From Paenibacillus sp. V4I7 (GTDB taxonomy: Bacteria; Bacillota; Bacilli; Paenibacillales; NBRC-103111), in assembly GCF_030817275.1 (NCBI RefSeq), contig NZ_JAUSZD010000002.1, positions 1,488,001 through 1,552,000 of the forward strand: a stretch of 64,000 bases of DNA, given 5' to 3'. This document shows, one piece after another, positions 19,656-28,329 of the stretch. Below the pieces are notes generated by a model. That model made no database searches. It had not been told where the DNA came from and saw nothing but the letters and a program-made list of their open reading frames with translations. A program made the translations under genes and the position numbers. The first letter of the stretch is position 1; every line of letters begins with the position of its first letter.

Positions 19656-20651
19656 ATGTCAATCATCCAAAAGGAAGTAAGGACGTCCATACCTCCAAAC
19701 CACAGCAAGCAGCATAAAACGGCAATGCCCGGCAGTAAGTCATCTTTAAACATTGTTGGGAAAAAAATGAAGCGTCACTGGCAGTTATATTTGGTTGTAT
19801 GGCTGCCGCTTCTTTATCTGGTCATTTTTAAATATATACCTATGGCTGGTGTTGTCATTGCTTTCAAAGATTACAACGTCATCAAAGGCATTTGGGGAAG
19901 TCCCTGGGTTGGTTTGAAATATTTTGAACAATTTTTTGAATCGCCGAATTTTTGGTTGTATATGAAGAACACACTCGGCATCAGTACGTACGGTTTGCTT
20001 GTCGGATTTCCGGCCCCGATTCTACTGGCGCTGGCTTTGAATGAAATACGCAACGGATTTTTCAAAAAGAGCGTGCAGATGGTCACTTACGCGCCTTACT
20101 TTATTTCGACGGTTATCATGGTATCTATTCTTATCGTAACACTGTCGCCGAACGTCGGAATCATCAGCAAGTTTCTGCAAATGCTCGGTGTGGAAAACAC
20201 AAACTTCATGGGGATCCCCAGCTTGTTCAAATCGATCTATGTCTGGTCGGATGTTTGGCAGTATACGGGTTACGGTGCCATCATTTATATAGCGGCTCTG
20301 TCAGGTGTTAACCCTGAATTGTATGAATCGGCTAAAGTGGATGGCGCGTCAAGACCTCAGAAGATCATCCATATCGATATCCCTAGTCTTATTCCGGTTT
20401 CTGTCATCCTGCTCATTTTGAATTTAGGCAACATTATGAAGCTTGGCTTCGAAAAAATATATTTGATGCAAAATCCACTCAACGTCAGCACGTCGGAAGT
20501 CATTTCGACCTATGTGTACAAGGTGGGTCTGCTTAGCTCCAGCTTCAGCTTTTCGGCAGCAATCGGCTTATTCAACTCGGTCGTTAACCTGATTCTTCTC
20601 GTGGGTATCAATTATTTGGCAAAGAAGCTGTCTAATTCGAGCTTGTGGTAA
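19656..20651 (+). CDS. Sugar ABC transporter permease, LplB type
   Basis: A 331-residue integral membrane permease of the carbohydrate uptake-1 class with six predicted TM segments after a basic N-terminal extension of about 45 residues. The cytoplasmic EAA loop is visible as ESAKVDGASRPQKIIHIDIP (about 224-243), where the ATPase docks. It pairs with the next gene and the lipoprotein at 21742. There is no ATP-binding subunit in the window. AAGGAGAAGGAG precedes the ATG. It probably imports an oligosaccharide that GH29 fucosidase then processes. Confidence 0.9.
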   Translation: MSIIQKEVRTSIPPNHSKQHKTAMPGSKSSLNIVGKKMKRHWQLYLVVWLPLLYLVIFKYIPMAGVVIAFKDYNVIKGIWGSPWVGLKYFEQFFESPNFWLYMKNTLGISTYGLLVGFPAPILLALALNEIRNGFFKKSVQMVTYAPYFISTVIMVSILIVTLSPNVGIISKFLQMLGVENTNFMGIPSLFKSIYVWSDVWQYTGYGAIIYIAALSGVNPELYESAKVDGASRPQKIIHIDIPSLIPVSVILLILNLGNIMKLGFEKIYLMQNPLNVSTSEVISTYVYKVGLLSSSFSFSAAIGLFNSVVNLILLVGINYLAKKLSNSSLW

Positions 20652-20721
20652 AAGACGGCGACACAAGAACCGATGATGCGCACAATTCCAGAGCGTCAGT
20701 CCGTAGTAAGGAGGAGTATAT

Positions 20722-21621
20722 GTGTTAAATACATCAACGATTCAGGAATCGCGGGGCGACCGGTTGTTTCTGCTAGGCATCTACATGCTATTAACCGTGG
20801 TGCTGATAATCGTCCTGTTCCCGCTCATTTTCATCATCAGCTCATCGTTTAGCTCGCCGCAAGCTGTCGTATCCGGTAAGGTGTGGCTGTTTCCGGTCGA
20901 TTTTACGCTGGAAGGCTATAAAGCAGTGTTCCGCAATCCGCAAATCGTATCCGGTTACTCAAATTCGCTCTTTTATGCCGTCGCCGGTACGGCCGTCAAT
21001 GTTGCATTGACCGTTATGCTTGCTTATCCGCTGGCCAGAAAAACATTCTACGGCCGCAATTTTATTATGGTACTCCTAGTCATCACGATGATGTTCGACG
21101 GAGGACTTATCCCGTTCTATCTGGTCGTGAAAAACCTGCATATGCTCGATACTCGCTGGGCGATGATTTTACCAGGGGCGATGGCGGTGTTTCAGGTTAT
21201 TGTCGCCCGCACCTTTTTCCAGACAACAATTCCCGATGAGATCGCTGAAGCGGCTGAACTTGACGGCTGCAGTGACATCCGCTTCATTACCAGTATCGTG
21301 ATTCCGCTCTCCAAACCGATTCTGGCAGTGCTAACGCTGATGTATGCTGTCGGCCATTGGAACGCTTACTTCGATGCATTGATTTTCCTGAAATCGCCGA
21401 ATTTATTCCCTCTGCAAATCGTGTTGCGCAACATTCTGATTCTGAACACCATCGATCCGACCATGGTGTCCAAAGTTGATCAAATGTTGGCTCAGCAGGG
21501 GTTGAAGGACTTGCTCAAGTATTCGCTTATCGTTGTTGCGAGTGCACCTGTACTGATCATTTATCCGTTCGTGCAGAAGCATTTTGTTAAAGGCGTCATG
21601 ATTGGTTCATTGAAAGGGTAG
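20722..21621 (+). CDS. Sugar ABC transporter permease, LplC/YtcP type
   Basis: A 299-residue second permease of the importer. It uses a GTG start at 20722, with GGAGGAG 5 nt upstream. The overlapping ATG one base earlier is followed at once by a stop. The EAA loop EAAELDGCSDIRFITSIVIP lies at about 176-195. The C-terminus FVKGVMIGSLKG is typical of the family. It forms the heterodimeric membrane channel with the preceding permease. Confidence 0.9.
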   Translation: MLNTSTIQESRGDRLFLLGIYMLLTVVLIIVLFPLIFIISSSFSSPQAVVSGKVWLFPVDFTLEGYKAVFRNPQIVSGYSNSLFYAVAGTAVNVALTVMLAYPLARKTFYGRNFIMVLLVITMMFDGGLIPFYLVVKNLHMLDTRWAMILPGAMAVFQVIVARTFFQTTIPDEIAEAAELDGCSDIRFITSIVIPLSKPILAVLTLMYAVGHWNAYFDALIFLKSPNLFPLQIVLRNILILNTIDPTMVSKVDQMLAQQGLKDLLKYSLIVVASAPVLIIYPFVQKHFVKGVMIGSLKG

Positions 21622-21741
21622 CGCTATAGCGTCCAAGCAGCCCAATTAACATGAAAGGTGGTGGTGAGTTCGTCGTGCAGCTTAGATCACTTCATTTGGG
21701 TTCAAATGATAGGGTTCGATAAAACGGGAGGAGTCGTCTAT

Positions 21742-23436
21742 ATGAAAAAATGGAATAAAGCTTACACGGGTACGATGGGGGTAGCATTAAGCTTATCGCT
21801 CGTTTTGAGCGCTTGCAGCACAGAATCAGGTACGCCAGCGGCAAACACACCTTCAGGTAGTGCGCCTGTCGCTAGCGATGTGTTCTCACCTGTAGGAGAG
21901 TATCCGATCGTAAAGAAGCCGATGACGATCAAAATGTTTGCACCTCAGCTCGCCAGCATCGAGAATATGGAGACCAATACATTTACCAAATACGTTCAGG
22001 ACAAGACAAACATTCAAATTAAATGGGACCTCGTACCTGACAAAGCGCTTAACGACCGCAAACAACTAATGCTGGCAAGCGGCGATTATCCAGAAGTGAT
22101 TTTACATGGGTCCTTGACCAAAGACGAGCAGATGAAGTTCGGCAAGCAGGGTGTGTTTATTCCGCTGAACGACTTGATTGATAAATATGCGCCGAACTTC
22201 AAGAAAGCGATGGCTGATCTGCCTTATCTGAAGAGTTCGATCACGGCGCCAGATGGCAACATTTATGCGCTTCCGCAAATAAACGAATGCTATCACTGTA
22301 ACTACGCTCAGAAGCTGTGGATTAACCAGTCTTGGTTGGATAAGCTCGGGCTGAAAATGCCGACAACGACGGATGAGTTTTACGAAGTGCTGAAAGCATT
22401 TAAGGAAAAAGATCCGAACGGCAACGGTAAAAAAGACGAAATTCCGCTTACGGGTTCCGACGACATGTGGGCAGGTAACATCTCCTCCTTTTTGATGAAC
22501 TCGTTCATAATCGACGACCAGGTGGATAAAGACAGTGGCACATTCCTCCAGTTGAAAGACGGCAAAGTGGATTTGGTCGCCAATAAAGCAGAATGGAAGC
22601 AGGGATTGCTGTACCTGAACAAGTTATATAAGGAAGGACTGATCGATCCAGCGTCATTTACGCAAAATTCCGACGCGATTCAGCAATTGGGCAACCGTCA
22701 GGACGCAAATGTGATGGGAGGCATTACAACGGCATTGATCAGTTACGCGCACTCGCCGGATGAAAAGCACCCGCGACATAGAGACTACGTAACCGTTCCT
22801 CCACTCAAAGGACCGAACGGTGTGCAGCAAGCAGGGTATTTTGCGGGAGTGGGCAGCTCGCAGATGGCGATTACGAATAAAGCGACGAAAGAACAGCAAA
22901 TTGCCGCAATCCGTTTGGCCGACTATTTGTACACGGAAGAAGCGATCGTACTTCAAGAGCGCGGTCCGGAAGGCCAAGGATGGCGCAAAGCGAAGGACGG
23001 CGAGCAGGATATGAACGGCAAGCCGGCGAAATATGCCATTATTCCAAAAGCTGAAACGAAAACGACGCACAACGATGGTTGGGAGCAGATTGGTCCATCT
23101 CTCCGCACGTTCCAATATCGCGATTCGTGGGCAGCTCTTCAAGATCCGTTTGCAGAAGGCGCATATGAAGTTCGACTAAAGCGTGAATCGGCGAAGTATG
23201 AACCTTTCCAATCGAAGCATATGTACCCGTCTAGCGTGTTCATCGCACTGGAAGATGCGGAAGTGGCAGCTCAACTGAAAACGACAATCCGCGATTACAT
23301 TAAGTCCAACATGGCACAGTTCATTACGGGCAGTAAAGACATTGAGAAAGATTGGGATAGCTATGTAAAAGGTTTTGACGGTCTGCAGTTAGGTAAGTAT
23401 ATCGAAATCTATCAAAAGGCAATTGCCAAAAAGTAA
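21742..23436 (+). CDS. Extracellular sugar-binding lipoprotein (LipO-like)
   Basis: A 564-residue solute-binding protein. The start at 21742 has GGGAGGAG at the right spacing, and an ATG 28 codons upstream lacks an RBS and would spoil the signal. The lipobox LSAC puts the lipidated cysteine at residue 25. The body has type-1 solute-binding features (GDYPEVIL, DLIDKYAPNFKK, YALPQ, a K-D-x-N-G-N-G-K-K-D-E calcium-like loop). It delivers the substrate to the two upstream permeases. The large size fits LipO or AguE-type proteins for oligosaccharides. The ligand is unknown; the next gene suggests a fucose-bearing glycan. Confidence 0.9.
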   Translation: MKKWNKAYTGTMGVALSLSLVLSACSTESGTPAANTPSGSAPVASDVFSPVGEYPIVKKPMTIKMFAPQLASIENMETNTFTKYVQDKTNIQIKWDLVPDKALNDRKQLMLASGDYPEVILHGSLTKDEQMKFGKQGVFIPLNDLIDKYAPNFKKAMADLPYLKSSITAPDGNIYALPQINECYHCNYAQKLWINQSWLDKLGLKMPTTTDEFYEVLKAFKEKDPNGNGKKDEIPLTGSDDMWAGNISSFLMNSFIIDDQVDKDSGTFLQLKDGKVDLVANKAEWKQGLLYLNKLYKEGLIDPASFTQNSDAIQQLGNRQDANVMGGITTALISYAHSPDEKHPRHRDYVTVPPLKGPNGVQQAGYFAGVGSSQMAITNKATKEQQIAAIRLADYLYTEEAIVLQERGPEGQGWRKAKDGEQDMNGKPAKYAIIPKAETKTTHNDGWEQIGPSLRTFQYRDSWAALQDPFAEGAYEVRLKRESAKYEPFQSKHMYPSSVFIALEDAEVAAQLKTTIRDYIKSNMAQFITGSKDIEKDWDSYVKGFDGLQLGKYIEIYQKAIAKK

Positions 23437-23454
23437 CTATTATAGCTTCCTTAT

Positions 23455-23487
23455 GTTCCGCCTCTGGATCTGATCTGGTGGCGGAAC
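23455..23487 (+). other. Intercistronic stem-loop between binding protein and GH29
   Basis: GTTCCGCC pairs with GGCGGAAC around a 17-nt loop without a T-run. Such hairpins often stabilise the 3' end of the binding-protein mRNA and lower expression of downstream genes. Confidence 0.5.
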
Positions 23488-23530
23488 TATATGATTTCTG
23501 ACTGCTCAATCTAAGGCGATTAACATACTA

Positions 23531-24793
23531 ATGAAAGAAAGCGAGTGTGGCTCATTCATGGATACTAACGTTTTAGCGATACCGACCCTGCAGCAGATGG
23601 CCTGGCAGGACTTGGAGCTGGGTATGTTTTGCCATTTTGGCATGAACACGTTTTGCGATCAGGAATGGGGGGAGGGTACAGACTTACCACAAAAGTTCAA
23701 TCCGACGCAGCTGGATGCGCGCCAGTGGGTGAGGACAGCAAAGCTGGCCGGATTTAAATATTTTGTTTTGACGGCCAAGCATCATGACGGGTTCTGCTTA
23801 TGGCCAACGAAGACGACCGATTATTCGGTTAAGTCGAGCCCTTGGAAAGATGGACAAGGGGACGTTGTCCGTGAAGTGTCCAATGCTTGCCGGGAGGAAG
23901 GCTTGCAGTTCGGTTTGTACTTGTCGCCTTGGGACCGTCATGAGCCGTGCTATTCGGACAAAGCGGCATACGACGATTTCTATGCCGAACAATTGACGGA
24001 GCTGTTGACACGGTACGGTCCGCTTGTTGAGGTATGGTTTGATGGGGCAGGCTCTCAGGGACGGGAGTACGACTGGCAGAGAATTATCGGACTTGTCACA
24101 CAGTACCAACCGGATGCGATGGTGTTCAATATGGGGCAGCCGACGATTCGATGGGTTGGAAACGAAGACGGCGTTGCCCCATACCCGTGCTGGAATACGG
24201 CGGAGAGTGCACGCGAGAGTATGTTCACAAGTGACATGCTTACTTGGATGGAAGGAACTACGTCATGGGTGCCTGCGGAGTGCGATGTGCCGATTCGCAA
24301 ACGGCATTGGTTCTGGCATCCGGACGACGAGAGCAGCCTGCACAGCTTGGAACACTTAATGGATCTTTACTACCGCTCTGTCGGGCATGGTGCTACACTG
24401 TTGTTAAACGTGGCTCCTGATGACCGCGGTTTACTGCCGGAAGTGGACGTTCAGCGTGTGATCGAATTGGGCGATGAAATCCGTCGCCGGTTTGATGCTC
24501 CGCTTGCTGTTACAACAGGAGGAGGAACGGAAGTTACGCTTCATTTGGAGGGCGAGCAATTCGTCGACCACGTTGTTTTGATGGAAGATATCGCGCACGG
24601 CGAACGGGTACGGGAATATGTGCTTGAAGCGAAGTGTAAGGGCGAGTGGGTGGAGCTTGTAAAAGGAAGCGCCATCGGTCACAAAAAAATCGACAAGTTT
24701 AAAGCGGTTGAGACAAGCGAATTGAGAGTCCGGTTTACCGCGTGCGCAGCGACGCCGATTGTACGTAAATTTGCCGCTTACTCAGTAAATTGA
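23531..24793 (+). CDS. GH29 alpha-L-fucosidase
   Basis: A 420-residue cytoplasmic enzyme without a signal peptide. Family signatures are W-x-x-x-E-L-G-M-F-x-H-F-G-M-N-T, KYFVLTAKHHDGFCLW and the nucleophile motif VWFDG (Asp171). The catalytic barrel is followed by a C-terminal beta-sandwich from about 330. It removes terminal L-fucose from imported oligosaccharides by a retaining mechanism (family knowledge). The start is uncertain: ATG 23531 has no clear RBS, and ATG 23558 (MDTNVLAI) is also possible. It lies directly behind the importer genes and before a sugar isomerase. Confidence 0.9.
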   Translation: MKESECGSFMDTNVLAIPTLQQMAWQDLELGMFCHFGMNTFCDQEWGEGTDLPQKFNPTQLDARQWVRTAKLAGFKYFVLTAKHHDGFCLWPTKTTDYSVKSSPWKDGQGDVVREVSNACREEGLQFGLYLSPWDRHEPCYSDKAAYDDFYAEQLTELLTRYGPLVEVWFDGAGSQGREYDWQRIIGLVTQYQPDAMVFNMGQPTIRWVGNEDGVAPYPCWNTAESARESMFTSDMLTWMEGTTSWVPAECDVPIRKRHWFWHPDDESSLHSLEHLMDLYYRSVGHGATLLLNVAPDDRGLLPEVDVQRVIELGDEIRRRFDAPLAVTTGGGTEVTLHLEGEQFVDHVVLMEDIAHGERVREYVLEAKCKGEWVELVKGSAIGHKKIDKFKAVETSELRVRFTACAATPIVRKFAAYSVN

Positions 24794-24837
24794 TTCGAAG
24801 GTTGAATGTTAATCGATGAATACTTGGAGGTATGAAG

Positions 24838-25710
24838 ATGAAAATCGGGCTTAGTTCTTATAGTTTGCTGCAGGCGTTGAAGTCGGAAAAAATGACTATT
24901 CTGGATGTTGTTCAGTGGGTGAAAGACAACGGAGGCGAGCATCTGGAGCTTGTTCCGTATGGCTATACGCTTGTAGATAACCTGGAGTTGGCGGATGCGC
25001 TCAGGGATAAGGCGAGATCGCTCGGCATTGACTTGTCGAACTATTCAATACCCGCTAACTTCGTGCAAGGGACGGAGGAGGAATTCGAAGCGGAGATGGA
25101 CCGCGTCAAGCAGCACGTTGATCTTGTGCATCGATTGGGCATGAGGCATATGCGCCATGATGTTACTGCCTTTACACTGCCTCCAGAGAAAATGACAATC
25201 GAATACTTTGAAAACAGTTTACCGCTCATCGTTCGCGGAAGCCAAATTATTGCCGACTATGCGGCAAACTACGGCATTACGACAACGATTGAAAATCACG
25301 GTTTCTCCGTGCAGGCGAGCGACCGGGTGCAGCGCGTGCTAGCCGAAGTGAACCGTCCAAATTTTAAAACGACATTGGATGTAGGTAATTTTATGTGCGT
25401 GGACGAAGCCCCACTTGTCGGCGTGCGTAAAAATTTACCTTATGCTTCTTTAATCCATTTTAAAGACTTTTATTTCAGACCGTACTATCAAGACCCAGGA
25501 GAAGGTAATTGGTTCCGAACTACAAACGGAAATTATTTAAGGGGCGCAATCGTCGGCCATGGAGACATCGAGATCAGAGAAATCATAAAGCTGATCAAAA
25601 ATACGGGCTATGATGGCTACGTAACTGTAGAATTCGAAGGAATGGAAGACTGTGAAATCGGTTCGCGGATAGGTATGAATAACTTAAGAAAATTGTGGAA
25701 TGAAATGTAA
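24838..25710 (+). CDS. Sugar phosphate isomerase/epimerase-family TIM barrel
   Basis: A 290-residue protein of the xylose-isomerase-like TIM-barrel (AP_endonuc_2) family. The start at 24838 (MKIGLSSYSL) has TTGGAGG 7 nt upstream; ATG 24832 is too close. Metal-ligand motifs are in order: TIENHG, TTLDVGNF, LIHFKDF and TVEFEG. It probably isomerises or epimerises a sugar, or a keto sugar, released by the fucosidase. The exact reaction cannot be read from the sequence. It is the last gene of the operon, followed by a strong terminator. Confidence 0.8.
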   Translation: MKIGLSSYSLLQALKSEKMTILDVVQWVKDNGGEHLELVPYGYTLVDNLELADALRDKARSLGIDLSNYSIPANFVQGTEEEFEAEMDRVKQHVDLVHRLGMRHMRHDVTAFTLPPEKMTIEYFENSLPLIVRGSQIIADYAANYGITTTIENHGFSVQASDRVQRVLAEVNRPNFKTTLDVGNFMCVDEAPLVGVRKNLPYASLIHFKDFYFRPYYQDPGEGNWFRTTNGNYLRGAIVGHGDIEIREIIKLIKNTGYDGYVTVEFEGMEDCEIGSRIGMNNLRKLWNEM

Positions 25711-25777
25711 GTGAAAGACTTCTGTCGAGCGTTAAGTTGCTAAGGATAATGTAAGGAAAGTAATCAATTACGAGAAG

Positions 25778-25805
25778 GCAGCCGTCCAGGATCGGCTGCT
25801 TTTTT
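25778..25805 (+). terminator. Intrinsic terminator of the importer-GH29 operon
   Basis: GCAGCCG pairs with CGGCTGC around TCCAGGAT, followed by six T. Confidence 0.9.
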
Positions 25806-25906
25806 CGCATAAGGGTAGCATGCTAAATTCAAACTTTCACTGTACAATATTTGGTTTTTCTCCTATGGTGGAAAATAATTCAAAAACTTTTCAAGGGGGA
25901 AGATGC

Positions 25907-26410
25907 ATGTACGGAAAAATACCGTTGTTTATAGTGACAGGTGCAAGTGGTGCAGGGAAGACATCAGTTGTTAAGGAACTGAGAGGATTATTACCAGATG
26001 TTGATATTTTCGACATTGATTCCATTCATCCATTTGTGGGAGACGACTGGAACAAAATTCAAAATATTTGGCTTCGTGTTGCAAGAAATATAGCCGAAAG
26101 TGGTCGAATATCTATAATATGTGGAACAATGATGCCATGGGATGTTGAAAAGTGTGAGGATTATCATTACTTCAAGAATATTTACTATTTGAACTTACAT
26201 TGTGATGATGAAACCCGTGAATTACGATTACGTGCAAGGAATTGGTCAGAGGAAATGATAGAAGAGCATAAATCCTTTGCAAAGTGGTTGCTTGAAAATG
26301 CTGACAAAGCATACACACCATCAATGCCGACCGTCGATACTTCTAAAACGGCGGTAAATGAAGTGGCTCTTCAAATACGTGAATGGGTACGTGGACATAT
26401 CAAAGTGTAA
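25907..26410 (+). CDS. Small P-loop kinase-like protein (AAA_33 type)
   Basis: A 167-residue protein with a Walker A GASGAGKTS at about 10-18 and a VDIFDID motif near 38-44 in the Walker B position. The remaining part resembles small nucleoside or shikimate-type kinases. The start at 25907 has AAGGGGGA upstream, and the frame opens further 5' without an RBS. Its lower GC content than the sugar genes suggests a different history. The substrate is unknown. It appears to be monocistronic. Confidence 0.7.
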   Translation: MYGKIPLFIVTGASGAGKTSVVKELRGLLPDVDIFDIDSIHPFVGDDWNKIQNIWLRVARNIAESGRISIICGTMMPWDVEKCEDYHYFKNIYYLNLHCDDETRELRLRARNWSEEMIEEHKSFAKWLLENADKAYTPSMPTVDTSKTAVNEVALQIREWVRGHIKV

Positions 26411-26487
26411 TTATAGGGTGTATGAATAACCAGAACTCATATTTTATCCAATTGCAGGTGTATACCATTAAAGGATGCATCTTCGAG

Positions 26488-26601
26488 GGCTATCCTCCGA
26501 ATCCGAACGGAATCGGTTGAGGATATCCCTTTCCTTATGGTTTGGCGAGCCAAAGCTCGTCGGTAGAGTCTGAGAATCCAGAAATCGACTTCTCAGCAGA
26601 C
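26488..26601 (+). other. Cluster of three hairpins in the gap before yeeN
   Basis: Three stem-loops follow one another: GGcTATCCTC/GAGGATAtCC (26488-26528), GGCGAGC-caaa-GCTCGTC (26544-26561) and GTCTGAGAA/TTCTCAGcaGAC (26568-26601). The gap 26411-26748 holds no supported gene. It may encode a structured RNA or leader. I do not recognise a known riboswitch. Confidence 0.35.
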
Positions 26602-26748
26602 CGTCCCGCGCGTCCGTGCTGATTAGCTCATAAATGATTTCGAACAATGAAAAACGTTGGTACGGGAATAATGATGCAATTTTTTTTCCTTTTTGAATGA
26701 AAATCGGTTATTATGTTAATGAAATAAAAATAGAAAGTGGGATCAATC

Positions 26749-27459
26749 GTGGGCCGTAAGTGGAATAACATTAAAGAGAAGAAAGCTTCTAAAGATGCAA
26801 ATACAAGTCGAATTTACGCTAAGTTCGGGCTAGAAATTTATGTAGCAGCGCGGAAGGGTGAACCGGACCCTGAAGCGAATCGTGCTTTGAAAGTTGTACT
26901 CGAACGAGCAAAAACCTATAATGTGCCGAAAGCAATTATTGATCGCGCCATCGATAAAGCAAAAGGAAGCTCAGATGAAATTTATGAGGAGCTTCGTTAT
27001 GAGGGCTTCGGACCAAACGGTGCGATGGTCATCGTGGACGCACTGACGAATAACGTGAACCGTACAGCTTCAAGCGTACGTGCAGCATTTAGTAAAAATG
27101 GCGGTAATATGGGTGTAAACGGCTCAGTCGCTTATATGTTCGATGCCACCGCTGTCATCGGTATTGAAGACAAGAGCATCGATGACATCATGGAAATTTT
27201 GCTGGAAGCAGATGTAGACGTTCGTGACATTGCTGAAGAAGATGACATCGTTATGGTTTACGCTGATCCGGAGCAGTTCCATGCTGTTCAAGAATCATTC
27301 AAAAAGGCTGAAATCACGGAGTTTGCCATTGCTGAACTGACAATGTTAGCGCAAAACAACGTCACCTTATCGGAAGAAGGACAAGCCCAATTCGATAAAT
27401 TGATTGATGCTTTGGAAGATTTAGAGGATGTGCAGCAGGTTTATCATAACGTGGAATAA
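26749..27459 (+). CDS. yeeN: YebC/PmpR family protein, YeeN type
   Basis: A 236-residue protein of the TACO1/YebC family. The start is GTG 26749 ([16 protein letters not shown]), which fits the conserved N-terminus; an in-frame GTG at 26737 adds four non-conserved residues. Family motifs are [23 protein letters not shown] and YEGFGPNG. YebC-family members have been described as transcription regulators and as factors relieving ribosome stalling at proline stretches. It belongs to the shorter YeeN branch. It is monocistronic with a strong terminator. Confidence 0.93.
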   Translation: MGRKWNNIKEKKASKDANTSRIYAKFGLEIYVAARKGEPDPEANRALKVVLERAKTYNVPKAIIDRAIDKAKGSSDEIYEELRYEGFGPNGAMVIVDALTNNVNRTASSVRAAFSKNGGNMGVNGSVAYMFDATAVIGIEDKSIDDIMEILLEADVDVRDIAEEDDIVMVYADPEQFHAVQESFKKAEITEFAIAELTMLAQNNVTLSEEGQAQFDKLIDALEDLEDVQQVYHNVE

Positions 27460-27490
27460 CCAGCAAGAAAATTGGTCTCATAAAACAACG

Positions 27491-27531
27491 AAAAAGGCTG
27501 GTTCCTGTACGCAAAAGGAACCAGCTTTTTT
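27491..27531 (+). terminator. Intrinsic terminator of yeeN
   Basis: GCTGGTTCC pairs with GGAACCAGC, followed by six T. Confidence 0.9.
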
Positions 27532-27564
27532 GTATAAACAAGATATGTTTCAATAGGCACCAGT

Positions 27565-27795
27565 CTACGAGATCTGTCTGCCTTTATTAAGGGACTTCAT
27601 ATCTATATTGGAGTTGGCAAGCAGAGGAAGCATCTTCACGCTACTAATCATGGGAGAAAGGCACAGGTGGCAAGTTGGAACGTACTCAAACGCAAAATTG
27701 TCCCGAATCCAGCCCTTACAACCTTCTTTCTTGCAAGCCCAGATTTTTGTGTTTTCCTGAGGGAGATCCTCTAACGATTTTCTTCGAAAATACAA
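27565..27795 (-). CDS. ydjO: YdjO-like cold-inducible small zinc-ribbon protein
   Basis: A 76-residue protein with a CKKEGC...CHLC cysteine pattern and the WxRDNF motif of the YdjO family. It uses a TTG start at 27795, with AAGGAGGAG 6 nt upstream on the minus strand. The cysteines probably bind zinc. In Bacillus, ydjO is cold-inducible. Here it lies behind the cspB-type gene and its terminator, so read-through could co-express them. The molecular role is unknown. Confidence 0.8.
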   Translation of the reverse strand: MYFRRKSLEDLPQENTKIWACKKEGCKGWIRDNFAFEYVPTCHLCLSPMISSVKMLPLLANSNIDMKSLNKGRQIS

Positions 27796-27814
27796 AGTTA
27801 ACTCCTCCTTAGAT

Positions 27815-27851
27815 TAAAAAAACTGCCCTTAACACTTGTTAAGGACAGTTT
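27815..27851 (-). terminator. Intrinsic terminator of the cold-shock gene
   Basis: On the minus strand, AAACTGtCCTTAAC pairs with GTTAAGGgCAGTTT, followed by a T-run of seven or more. Confidence 0.88.
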
Positions 27852-27865
27852 ACTTTGTTTGTTTA

Positions 27866-28066
27866 TTACAGTTTTACAACATTCTCGGCTTGAGGTCCGC
27901 GGTTGCCTTGAGCTACATTAAACTCTACACGTTGCCCTTCGTCCAGTGATTTGAAACCATCGCCTTGAATCGCGGAGAAATGTACGAATACGTCATTTCC
28001 GCCTTCCATTTCGATAAAGCCAAAGCCTTTCTCTGCGTTAAACCATTTTACTGTTCCTGTTTCCAT
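27866..28066 (-). CDS. cspB: Cold-shock protein, CspA/CspB family
   Basis: A 66-residue single cold-shock domain with both RNA-binding motifs, KGFGFI (RNP1) and VFVHF (RNP2). The length is typical. TGGAGG lies 9 nt before the ATG on the minus strand. It binds single-stranded nucleic acids and acts as an RNA chaperone at low temperature (family knowledge). A leader of about 125 nt with its own intrinsic terminator precedes it. The ydjO-like gene follows. Confidence 0.95.
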   Translation of the reverse strand: METGTVKWFNAEKGFGFIEMEGGNDVFVHFSAIQGDGFKSLDEGQRVEFNVAQGNRGPQAENVVKL

Positions 28067-28109
28067 AATAAATTACCTCCAAATAGTTATTTAACATGTT
28101 TTTTTAAAC

Positions 28110-28169
28110 AAAAAAATCACACATTGAAAAAGGTACCATTACACAAATGATCACTTTTTCAATATGTGA
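28110..28169 (-). promoter_or_regulatory. Intrinsic-terminator-like hairpin in the cspB leader
   Basis: On the minus strand, TCACATATTGAAAAAG pairs with CTTTTTCAATGTGTGA (one mismatch in 16) around a loop of about 21 nt, followed directly by seven T. It lies between the predicted promoter and the cspB RBS, so transcription must pass it. Attenuation by temperature or by Csp protein is a reasonable inference. Confidence 0.6.
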
Positions 28170-28196
28170 ATTTATGTTAGAGCTGTTTATAAGATC

Positions 28197-28225
28197 ATCT
28201 TAACACATAAAAGTATGTAAAGCAA
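28197..28225 (-). promoter_or_regulatory. SigA-type promoter of cspB
   Basis: On the minus strand, TTGCTT and TAAGAT are separated by exactly 17 nt. The predicted start near 28190 gives a leader of about 125 nt, similar in length to known csp leaders. Confidence 0.6.
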
Positions 28226-28280
28226 ATTAACATGGATCCAATTTGCTGATCTCCCAAAGACCAATCACATCATATAGTTG

Positions 28281-28286
28281 TATAAT
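28281..28286 (+). promoter_or_regulatory. -10 box of the CBS-protein gene
   Basis: A perfect TATAAT overlaps the only upstream in-frame ATG near the gene (28285). If it is used, transcription starts near 28293, and that ATG cannot be the start codon. No good -35 hexamer is seen at normal spacing. Confidence 0.35.
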
Positions 28287-28329
28287 GCAAGTATATAGTT
28301 TCGTCATACAAAACTGGAGGGGAACCGTC

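Noticed and set aside
21658-21741. Longer N-terminus of the first binding lipoprotein
   Set aside because: It has no RBS and would place 28 extra residues in front of a normal lipoprotein signal.
22654-23142. Minus-strand open frame of 162 codons inside the binding lipoprotein gene
   Set aside because: It is fully antisense to a well-supported gene, with an unlikely composition and no RBS.
24024-24359. Plus-strand frame of 111 codons inside the GH29 gene
   Set aside because: It is an out-of-frame shadow of the fucosidase, which has clear family motifs in the other frame.
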